Source: JBBDNV01 sp040877415
GTDB lineage: Bacteria; Planctomycetota; Planctomycetia; Pirellulales; PALSA-1355
Reading direction: 5' to 3'
NCBI GenBank assembly: GCA_040877415.1
Contig: JBBDNV010000173.1
Coordinates: 1-12,702 of the forward strand
Length of the DNA: 12,702 bases
The translations under genes and the position numbers were made by a program. Below, in pieces: positions 1-6,600 of this stretch. Below the pieces are notes generated by a model. The model worked only from the letters and a program-made list of their open reading frames with translations, searched no databases and had not been told where the DNA came from. The number at the start of each line of letters is the position of its first letter. Within the stretch, counting starts at the first letter, position 1.

Positions 1-2
1 CG

Positions 3-581
3 GAGCGTCCGATCCAGATCATCGTGGCCGGCAAGGCCCACCCGGCCGACGAGCCCGGCAAGCAATTGATCAAGAAAATCGCCAACGCGCGGCACGACGA
101 GCGCTTCGCCAACCGGTTCGTGTTCATCGAGGACTACGACATCAACGTTTGCCGGCACATGATCCAGGGGGTCGACGTGTGGCTCAACAATCCGCGCCGC
201 CCGCTGGAAGCGTCGGGCACCAGCGGCCAGAAAGTCGTGCTCAACGGGGGGCTTAACTGTTCGGTGGTCGACGGCTGGTGGGCGGAAGCCTACGACGGCA
301 CCAACGGCTTTGCCATCGGAAAGGGCACGGCCCACCTGTCCGACCAGATTTCCGACCAGCGCGACGCCGAAGCTCTTTACGACACGCTGGAGAACCACGT
401 GATTCCGCTGTTTTACGAGCGCGACGTCGACGGCCTGCCGCGCGGCTGGATCCAGCGGATGATGAACTCCATCAGCTCGCTGGCCTGGCGTTTCAGCGCC
501 CACCGCATGGTGATGGACTACGTTAAGACCTCCTACCTCACCGCCGCCGGCGGCGTCAGTTGCGACATGAGCGTGCGGTAG
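3..581 (+). CDS. glgP: Alpha-glucan (glycogen) phosphorylase, C-terminal part, 5' truncated
   Basis: This is the last ~192 residues of a GT35 glycogen/alpha-glucan phosphorylase, the cytoplasmic PLP enzyme that releases glucose-1-phosphate from storage glucans. The frame is open from base 3, so the gene starts outside the window; the first in-frame GTG (24) lies inside the conserved block AGKAHPADEPGK and is not a real start. Further family signatures follow: EDYDINVCRHMIQGVDVWLN, then RRPLEASGTSGQK, whose lysine (codon 231-233) is the expected PLP Schiff-base lysine, then NGGLNCSVVDGWWAEAYDG. This pattern resembles the shorter, 'more distant' phosphorylase subfamily (TIGR02094 type) rather than the E. 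coli MalP/GlgP type. The residue before the lysine is Gln where Met is common. The C-terminus (RMMNSISSLAWRFSAHRMVMDY) is typical and complete. The stop at 579-581 is followed 5 nt later by a palindromic repeat that may end the transcript. The family assignment is very secure. Confidence 0.95.
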   Translation, partial: ERPIQIIVAGKAHPADEPGKQLIKKIANARHDERFANRFVFIEDYDINVCRHMIQGVDVWLNNPRRPLEASGTSGQKVVLNGGLNCSVVDGWWAEAYDGTNGFAIGKGTAHLSDQISDQRDAEALYDTLENHVIPLFYERDVDGLPRGWIQRMMNSISSLAWRFSAHRMVMDYVKTSYLTAAGGVSCDMSVR

Positions 582-586
582 AGGGT

Positions 587-690
587 TAACAGGCCGTTGA
601 AAAATGGGACTGGCTCCGAGCACGTCGCGGCGAGACCCGCGAACAACGACGGTCGCGAGGTGCCTGTCCCAGTTTTTCAACACGCTGTTA
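587..690. repeat. TA-flanked palindromic repeat (MITE-like), complete copy
   Basis: This is a 104-bp imperfect palindrome. The left arm (587-617) reads TAACAG, GTTGAAAAA, TGGGAC, GGC, CC. The reverse complement of the right arm (659-690) reads TAACAG, GTTGAAAAA, TGGGAC, GGC, CC. The arms differ by three mismatches after TAACAG, one bulged base and two single mismatches, so about 26 positions pair. The core adds a small stem (CGCGA/TCGCG). Both ends carry TA, consistent with a TA target duplication as made by IS630/Tc1-mariner-type transposases. No coding capacity is evident. The first 46 bp from base 590 are repeated exactly at 12657-12702. The element lies between the convergent phosphorylase and deaminase genes. 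It is either a non-autonomous transposable element or a REP-like repeat, and as a 3' hairpin it may also stop transcription. The repeat and palindrome are seen directly; the mobility class is inferred. Confidence 0.8.
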
Positions 691-727
691 GGCAAGGCGT
701 GCGGACCGAATCGATGCCAAGAAATAA

Positions 728-763
728 GCCCGCCCTCGCCATGCAATTACAGCGAGGGCGGGC
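728..763 (-). terminator. Intrinsic terminator of the deaminase gene
   Basis: A perfect 12-bp GC-rich inverted repeat (GCCCGCCCTCGC at 728-739 with GCGAGGGCGGGC at 752-763) surrounds a 12-nt loop. Read on the minus strand, it begins 32 nt after the deaminase stop and is followed directly by the T-rich run TTATTTCTT (719-727). That is the layout of a rho-independent terminator. On the plus strand no T-run follows, so it appears to work mainly for the minus-strand gene. Confidence 0.85.
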
Positions 764-795
764 CACTGGTTCGGTCGTCATCCACCGCTTGGCCG

Positions 796-1500
796 TTAAT
801 AGTCGACCTTGTCCGTGCGGTCCGCGTACTCCTTCCAGACTTCGACGGCCTCGGGACGCAGCAGCGATTGCTGCGAGATCGCCCGATCCTTGGCCGGCCT
901 GGCGAACTGCTCGTAGATGAACTCGTCGTCGAAGTTGCCGTACTGTTTCGAGTCGCCGACGGTCGCACCGTAGATGATGCCGTCGAGGCCAGCCCAGTAG
1001 GCCGTGGCCAGGCACATCGGGCACGGTTCGCTCGACGTGTACAGGATGCAGCCATCGAGCTTGGGCTTCTTCAAGAGGGCGCACGCCTGGCGAATGGCGT
1101 GCATTTCGCCATGCCAGGTCGGGTCGTTCTCGGCCACGACATGGTTGATGCCGTCGGCGAGCACTTCGCCATCCTGGCTGACGATCACGGCGCCGAAAGC
1201 GCCGCCCGTCTTGTATTGCACGCCGGCCTTACGCGAATTGGCAATCGCGCGGCGCATAAACTCCTGATGCTTTTCTTGCGGAAAACGGGCCAGGATCTCC
1301 TCGGCCGAGATCTTCCGCTTGTCGCTGGGAACAGTCGCAGCCTTGGTCGGACTGCCACCGCCGACGTCGATCCGCGACGTCTTGTTGGTCTCGTCGGCCC
1401 GCACCATCCAGCACACCCCGCCGATCACGATAGCGCACAGGATCGCGGCCAGAGCAAACCGGCCGAAACGAACACGTGCACACGCTTGAAAGCACTTCAT
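796..1500 (-). CDS. Guanine-deaminase-like nucleobase deaminase with N-terminal membrane anchor
   Basis: A 234-residue protein of the CDA/cytidine-deaminase fold, closest by motif to bacterial GuaD guanine deaminase. The zinc site is complete: H130-G-E132 (E132 is the proton shuttle) and PCPMC with C160 and C163. GuaD-like context includes GGAFGAVIV, NDPTWHGEMHAIR, CILYTSSEPCPMC, AYWA, FDDEFIYEQ and a C-terminal tyrosine. The HGE form, in place of HAE, also occurs in yeast cytosine deaminase, so activity is expected. Unlike cytosolic GuaD (~156 aa), it has about 75 extra N-terminal residues with a hydrophobic helix at roughly 15-33 (FALAAILCAIVIGGVCWMV) followed by ADE, which suggests an anchor or signal peptide and a catalytic domain outside the cytoplasm. 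The ATG at 1500 is chosen because it begins just before this segment; the frame stays open upstream to 1797 but that part resembles no protein. No strong Shine-Dalgarno sequence is visible. The substrate could be guanine or another purine or pterin. Confidence 0.87.
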   Translation of the reverse strand: MKCFQACARVRFGRFALAAILCAIVIGGVCWMVRADETNKTSRIDVGGGSPTKAATVPSDKRKISAEEILARFPQEKHQEFMRRAIANSRKAGVQYKTGGAFGAVIVSQDGEVLADGINHVVAENDPTWHGEMHAIRQACALLKKPKLDGCILYTSSEPCPMCLATAYWAGLDGIIYGATVGDSKQYGNFDDEFIYEQFARPAKDRAISQQSLLRPEAVEVWKEYADRTDKVDY

Positions 1501-1884
1501 GGTTTGGTTTCCCCGTGTGAAAGAGCCGCTTGACACGCTCGGACGCTCAATCCGATCAAGCTGGCGAGTTCGATCCACGCGAAAAACTACGACGCCCGTG
1601 CAGTGTTGGCAATCAACGAGGACCAAATCGGTCGGACGGCGAGAAAAACCGCGAAACGCGCTGGTTCGTGCACGCCGGTCGTACCAATTGTGGCGATCGG
1701 CGGCTCTGAGCGGGCCAACGGCGCTCACGTGCGCCGACGATCCAGCTACTTTGTCGGTTCGTCGCGAGTGCGCCCGAGCGGCCTCGCGACGCCGCAAACC
1801 TCTTCCTATTACAGCGGGTTTTGCCTAGAATTCCCCGATCGTTCGCCATCCGGCGCGCTTGCCAACCCTGAGGAACCCTGGGCC
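1501..1884. other. Divergent intergenic region (deaminase / DHS-like gene)
   Basis: These 384 bases separate two divergently transcribed genes and must hold both promoters. Frames from both genes stay open into the region, but the translated sequences are low in recognisable features and lack a convincing start, so no extra gene is called. A TTGACA at 1529-1534 has no matching -10 at normal spacing. I see no repeat, hairpin or RNA gene. Confidence 0.5.
1803..1831 (+). promoter_or_regulatory. Possible promoter of the DHS-like gene
   Basis: TAGAAT (1826-1831) matches five of six bases of the -10 consensus, with a weak -35 (TTCCTA, 1803-1808) at 17-bp spacing. It would give a leader of about 47 nt that contains the GAGGA ribosome binding site at 1870-1874, 10 nt before the ATG at 1885. 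The -35 is poor, so this is a candidate only. Confidence 0.3.
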
Positions 1885-2943
1885 ATGCTCAAGAAAGAAG
1901 ACCTCCTCTCGCAGAAGATCGAGCACGTCGACATCACGCGCCACAATCCGGCGCCCTTGGTCGAGGCGATGAGCCGCATGGCCTATTCGGCCCGCGACCT
2001 GGCCCGGGCGGCCGAGATTTACAATTCCATGCTCGCCGACCGCCCCTGCGGCATTATTCTTTGCCTGGCCGGCAGCCTCGTAAGCGCGGGCCTCAGGAAG
2101 GTGTTCGTCGACCTGGTTCGCAACCGCATGGTCGATTGCATCGTCAGCACCGGCGCGAACATCGTCGATCAGGATTTTTTCGAGGCTCTGGGCTTTCACC
2201 ACTATGCGGCGCCCGAGCGGCTCAAGGCGGGCCTGGACGACGAGCGGTTGCGCGAGCTGCACGTCGACCGCATTTACGACACGCTGATCGACGAAGACGA
2301 GCTGCGGATTTGCGACGACACGACCCGGCAAATCGCGGACTCGCTGCCTGCGCGCCCCTACTCCTCGCGGGAATTCATCCGCGAAATGGGCTCCTGGCTG
2401 GTGGAACAGGGCAAAGGCGCTGATTCGATCGTGCGCTCGGCCTTTGAAGAGGACGTGCCGATTTTCTGCCCGGCATTTTCCGATTGCTCGGCCGGCTTTG
2501 GCCTGGTGGCCCATCAGCACGCCCGCGGCGAAGCGGCGAAAGTGGCCATCGACAGCGTGAAGGATTTTTACGAGCTGACGCAGATCAAGATCGCCAATCC
2601 GACGACCGGCATCTTCATGATCGGCGGCGGCGTGCCCAAGAATTTTGCGCAGGACATCGTCGTGGCCGCCGAAATCCTGGGCGACCATCCGCCCATGCAC
2701 AAATACGCCGTCCAGGTGACCGTGGCCGACGTGCGCGACGGGGCCCTGTCGAGCTCGACGCTCAAGGAAGCCTCGAGCTGGGGCAAGGTCGACACCGCGC
2801 AGGAGCAAATGGTCTACAGCGAAGCCACGCTGGCCGTCCCCCTGATCGCCGGCTATGCCTATCACCAAGGGGCCTGGAAAAAGCGGCAAGCCAAGCGCTT
2901 CGCCCGGCTCTTGGAACCGGCTGCACAATCGGTTTCCGGCTAG
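1885..2943 (+). CDS. Deoxyhypusine synthase family protein (probable polyamine enzyme)
   Basis: A 352-residue protein of the deoxyhypusine synthase (DHS) family, the NAD-dependent Rossmann-like enzymes that transfer an aminobutyl group from spermidine. Visible signatures are CIVSTGANIVDQDFFEALG (~88-106), PIFCPAFSDC (~192-201), IGGGVPKNF (~247-255) and KEASSWGK (294-301). K301 aligns with the lysine that forms the enzyme-imine intermediate in human DHS (K329), and E295 and W299 match the substrate-pocket Glu and Trp. The human KHH motif is changed to KNF, and one pocket Asp appears replaced by Leu, so substrate geometry probably differs. Bacteria lack eIF5A, and bacterial members have been linked to homospermidine synthesis from putrescine/spermidine; that role is inferred here. 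The start at ATG 1885 is supported by GAGGA 10 nt upstream. The frame extends upstream to 1603 without family homology. The gene stands alone, divergent from the deaminase and convergent with the toxin gene, sharing CTAG at the stop. Confidence 0.9.
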   Translation: MLKKEDLLSQKIEHVDITRHNPAPLVEAMSRMAYSARDLARAAEIYNSMLADRPCGIILCLAGSLVSAGLRKVFVDLVRNRMVDCIVSTGANIVDQDFFEALGFHHYAAPERLKAGLDDERLRELHVDRIYDTLIDEDELRICDDTTRQIADSLPARPYSSREFIREMGSWLVEQGKGADSIVRSAFEEDVPIFCPAFSDCSAGFGLVAHQHARGEAAKVAIDSVKDFYELTQIKIANPTTGIFMIGGGVPKNFAQDIVVAAEILGDHPPMHKYAVQVTVADVRDGALSSSTLKEASSWGKVDTAQEQMVYSEATLAVPLIAGYAYHQGAWKKRQAKRFARLLEPAAQSVSG

Positions 2944-3269
2944 AGGTAGACGACCTGACCGTGCATGTCTTCGGCCGTGCGAGCGCGCCACAGGCGCACC
3001 ATCGCCGCCACAACTTGACCGATCGTGCGGTTTCTCTGGTGACAGTAGGCGATTCCCTCGTGGTCCGCTCCCGCAGCAGCTAATCTCAAAAAATCGCTGT
3101 CGTGACTGACGGCCACGCGACCGTTGGCCCGGGCAAACGCCAATTGATCTTTGTCGTCGGCGCCGACTAATTCAGCGTCGGTGGCTGTTGTGACGTCGAT
3201 GCCGCGGCGACGAAGCCCCGCTGCAACCGCGTGATTCACACACTCGTCAAGGTGATACCGAATCTGCAC
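2940..3269 (-). CDS. DUF5615 family PIN-like toxin
   Basis: A 109-residue protein of the DUF5615 (Mut7-C/PIN-like) family, predicted as the RNase toxin of a type II toxin-antitoxin pair. It opens with the typical IRYHLDEC block (D8, E9), followed by GIDVTTATD, the acidic segment GADDKDQLAFA (D38, D39, D41), and VAVSHDSDFL (D57, D59). These acidic clusters are where PIN-fold nucleases bind metal. The start is GTG at 3269: the family normally begins a few residues before the DEC block, and AAGGAA lies about 6 nt upstream. The first 23 nt overlap the 3' end of the DUF433 gene, so translational coupling is likely. The stop TAG (2940-2942, complement) overlaps the stop of the convergent DHS-like gene. 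Nuclease activity is inferred from the family; the pairing with the neighbour is strong. Confidence 0.88.
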   Translation of the reverse strand: MQIRYHLDECVNHAVAAGLRRRGIDVTTATDAELVGADDKDQLAFARANGRVAVSHDSDFLRLAAAGADHEGIAYCHQRNRTIGQVVAAMVRLWRARTAEDMHGQVVYL

Positions 3270-3552
3270 CGGCTTCCTTACCTACGGACGGATGTGCTTT
3301 CTGAAGCGATGCCACGAACGCTTCGTCGTCGGCAATGAGCTTGTCCATTTCCTCGCGATTGTCGAAGTAGAACGCGAGCGCGGCATGCACGCCAGCAAGC
3401 GTCAAATGCGGATAGCCGGCGACGATTTCATCGGCGCTTTGTCCCTGTTCAGTCCAAAGCACAATGTTGGAGACGCGAATCCGCGTGCCGGCCACCCGTG
3501 GCTGGCCGCTGCAAGTCCCCGGCGTGATTTCGACATGTGGCGTGGGTTCCAT
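3247..3552 (-). CDS. DUF433 domain antitoxin (VapB-like)
   Basis: A 101-residue DUF433 protein, the usual partner of DUF5615 toxins. The N-terminal part holds the family signature ITPGTCSGQPRVAGTRIRV (~9-27), followed by a helix-turn-helix-like segment with ADEIVAGYPHLTLAGVHAAL (~40-59) and AFYFDNREEMD. The charged C-terminal extension (~65-101) would be the toxin-binding tail. It is expected to neutralise the DUF5615 nuclease and repress its own promoter. The ATG at 3552 is the only reasonable start and has no Shine-Dalgarno sequence. A perfect extended -10 element ends 6 nt before the ATG, so the mRNA may be leaderless. The gene is first in the operon and overlaps the toxin by 23 nt. Confidence 0.87.
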   Translation of the reverse strand: MEPTPHVEITPGTCSGQPRVAGTRIRVSNIVLWTEQGQSADEIVAGYPHLTLAGVHAALAFYFDNREEMDKLIADDEAFVASLQKAHPSVGKEAGADSVSP

Positions 3553-3558
3553 GCGAAT

Positions 3559-3567
3559 ATTATACCA
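3559..3567 (-). promoter_or_regulatory. Extended -10 promoter of the toxin-antitoxin operon
   Basis: On the minus strand the sequence TGG-TATAAT is a perfect extended -10 (TGN plus the full consensus hexamer). No good -35 is present, as is common for extended -10 promoters. Six bases (ATTCGC) separate it from the antitoxin ATG, which places the expected transcription start at or next to the A of the start codon. Two CCATG repeats (3549-3553 and 3565-3569) bracket the hexamer and could form part of an operator for autorepression. Confidence 0.7.
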
Positions 3568-3608
3568 TGTATCAAACGCCGCGAAACAAACTCACATGTG
3601 GCGAACTG

Positions 3609-6600
3609 TCACGGCTGTTGCTTCGCTGCCGGCTTCAAGAGAATGCCGCCGAGCTGCAACAGGTTGCCTTTGATCGGCCCATCCGAGCGGAACACGATCT
3701 GAGCGGCGCCGGCCGGCAATTCGATCTGGCCGGCGCGAATCTCCTGATAGCGGTCGATGCTGCCCGTGGACTCCACTTTACCGGAAAGTTTTTTGTCGCC
3801 GGATTCCAATAGCCAGGTGTTGCCGGCGTCCCCGTCGAGACGGGCGTAATTGAGAAACATTACGAAGCGGCCGGGCTTCTCGAGCTCGACGTTCCACACG
3901 GCCCGATCGTTCTCGCTTTGCCATTTGCCCAGGTTCTTGTAGAGCGGCTCCATCACGATCGTCGGGCCGTAGATTTCGCAGTTCGTGGGATAAAGCTGCA
4001 AGGTGCCGTCGGTGGTCGGTGTGAGCAACTGCGGGCTGTTGGCCTCGAACACCTTTCGCGGCGCCCCCGAGCCGCGCAGATAGGCGATCACGTTGGCCAG
4101 ATCGTGCTGGCTCAAGTCTTTTTCCAGCCCCTCGGGCATGAGCGATTTTCCGGTGGCTTGGAGCGCTTCGAGCTCGGAGCGCAGGATCGTTTGCTGCTTG
4201 CCTTCCTGGCCCAAAAGCGTGACGCTGTTGCCCGTTTCGTTGGCCAACAACCCGGTGTAGCTCAGACCGGAAGACGTGACGGCCAGGAAATCGAGAAACT
4301 TGGCTTCCACGGCCCGATTCGGATCGAGGATCGCGGTGAGCAGCACTTGGGGCGAATAGTCGGAGAGCGACGCCAGATTCGAGCCCACTTCGTTCCCCGC
4401 GCCGCGCAGCCGATGACAAACGGCGCAGCGTTTGGCAAACACGGCCGCACCCGCTTCGGCGTCGCCGGTCATCTCCAGCACGGAGCTATTCTGCTCCAAC
4501 ACCTGCTGCCGGTTCGCCTCGATCGCCCCGGCCAGCAATTTGGCGGCCAGCGTTTTGATCTGCTCGTCGTCGGATCGCGCGAGACGTTGCCGCCGCGCCG
4601 CGTCGACGTCGCCGCCGGGCACCCGGCCCAATTCGATGCCAGACAAGAGCGCCAGGGTCCACTTCGGCCGGCTGAGCATAACGTCGAGCACCTGCGAGCG
4701 GAGCTCCGGCCCGTGGCCCCTCCAGCCTGCTAACAGCGCCTCGGGCACTTCGTCGGTCTTTTGGCGCGCAAGCGCCGCGACGGCGGCCGTTTGCAGCGCA
4801 CCGCTCGACTGCGGCACCAGGAGCGCCACGAGCGAGTGAATGTCGGCCTCGCGCCCGCGCACGCTCCGGCCCAAAAGCCGCACGGCCCGCAGCCGCAGTT
4901 CTTCCGGCGCGCTTTCATCGGCCACGGTCGCGCGGGCGAAGTCGAACATCTTGGACAGGGCCTTTTGGGGATCGTACTTTTCCCACGACCGATCGCGCCG
5001 ATCGAGCGCGTCGAGCAGCCCGGCCAGTGCCGTCAACTGCCAGGCGGCGTACTTGCCGTCGCTCGGGCGGCCGATCTTTTGCAGGGTCGCGGCCAGACTT
5101 CGCTCGTCGTCGTACGCGCTTGTTAGCCCCACGAGCTGTTCGAGCAAATCGGCCGGCGGCTCGGCGGGCGGCTTCACCGCGAGCACTTTGGCCACCACTT
5201 CGCCCAGATTCTCCCGATTGACCGAGCTGAGAACCGCGGCCGTCATAAAGCGGTCGTCCCGAAAGCCGAGCGCCAATTCGCCCAATGCCGCGCCGGCCCG
5301 CGGGTCTTTCCACTCGCCCAAAGTGTATGCCCGCTGCAACTGAACCTGCGCGTCCGAGTCGTCGTGCAAAGCCAGGATGGCTTCGCCCAGCCGCGGCGAT
5401 TGGGCCAGATGCGCCTCGGCGATTTGCACCGCGTGGCGGCGCACGCCGGGATGGGCGTCTTTCATCGCCGCCGCAATTCGCCCGGGCTCGGTCGCGCCCA
5501 GAAGCTCGAGCGTCCACAGCGCCTGGGCGCGGCAAACGGGGCGCTTCGATTCGGCGGCCAATTTTCGCAACGGCTCGATCGCGCTTTTGTCATTGCGCCA
5601 GACGAGCAATTGCTCGACCATGTCGCGTTGCCATCCGCCCGGGCTGTCCATGGCCGCCACCAATTCGGCGGTCGACAGCTTGTCGAGCTTTGGAATCTTG
5701 CGCACAAGGGTGCCGATCGGGTAGACGCGGTAGATGCGCCCCATGTCGCTGCCGGCCCGCAGATCGATCTGTTCTTGAACCGATTCTGGAATCCACTGGG
5801 GATGCTCGATCGTCTGCCGGTACATGTCGGCCACCCACAGCGCCCCGTCGGGCCCCGCGGCGAGACACGTTGGACGGAACCAGTTGTCGGCCGAAGCCAA
5901 AAACTCGTTGTCGCGTTCGTCGTCGGCGCGGCGGCTTTTGAACTGGAGCCCCTCGGCCCACATCACTTCGCGGTGCACGAGATTATGAACCGGCTCGCTG
6001 ATGAAGGCGTTGCCCGCGAAGGCCGGGCCCAACAGATCGTCGCGATACACGATCGAGCTGTTGGCCGACGTGAAGCGATTGGCGGCGTAAAGATCGTTGT
6101 AGCGGGCGATGGTGCGGCTGCGCGGAAACACTTCGGCGACGCCGGCCTGTTGGGCCACGTCGACCCGCCCGCTGGCGGCCGGCACCTTGTCGTTTCGGCG
6201 CAGGTAATGGTCGGCCAGCACGAACTGGTACATCGGGTTGCTGTTGGCATTGCCGAACCAGTTGTCCCAGTCGTCGCGGTTGCGGCCATATTGCGATTCA
6301 CCCGACTGCGGATCCAAGAGTCCTTCGTCGGGCCGGATGCGAAAATCGCGGTTGTTGGCATTCACGTACTCGTCGCGTTTGGCCAGCTTGATCTTGCCCC
6401 CGACCGAGTCGCCGTGGGCGCCGTACAGCCAGCCGTCCAGGCCCCATTTGAAGCCGTTCATGCGGTGCTGCGGGTTGCCTTCGAGAAAGCCGTGGTAAAG
6501 CGATTCGCGCTTGTCGGCCTTGCCGTCGCCGTCGGTGTCTTCGGCATAGATAATGTCCGGGGCGCAGCTCACGAGCACGCCGTTGCGCCAGGGGGTGACG

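Noticed and set aside
1106..1114. HGE instead of HAE in the deaminase zinc motif, as a possible inactivating change
   Set aside because: The zinc-binding His and catalytic Glu are kept; active deaminases such as yeast cytosine deaminase also have HGE.
604..1533. 309-residue open frame on the plus strand over the deaminase gene
   Set aside because: It starts inside the palindromic repeat and runs antisense to the zinc deaminase; no protein motifs are present.
1529..1534. Perfect TTGACA suggesting a strong -35 on the plus strand
   Set aside because: No -10-like hexamer occurs at 15-19 bp downstream, and it would be 350 bp before the DHS-like gene.
1825..2991. 388-residue open frame on the minus strand opposite the DHS-like gene
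   Set aside because: It lies antisense to a strongly conserved gene and its translation is Arg/Gly/His/Ala-rich without family motifs; GC-rich wobble positions remove stops in this frame.
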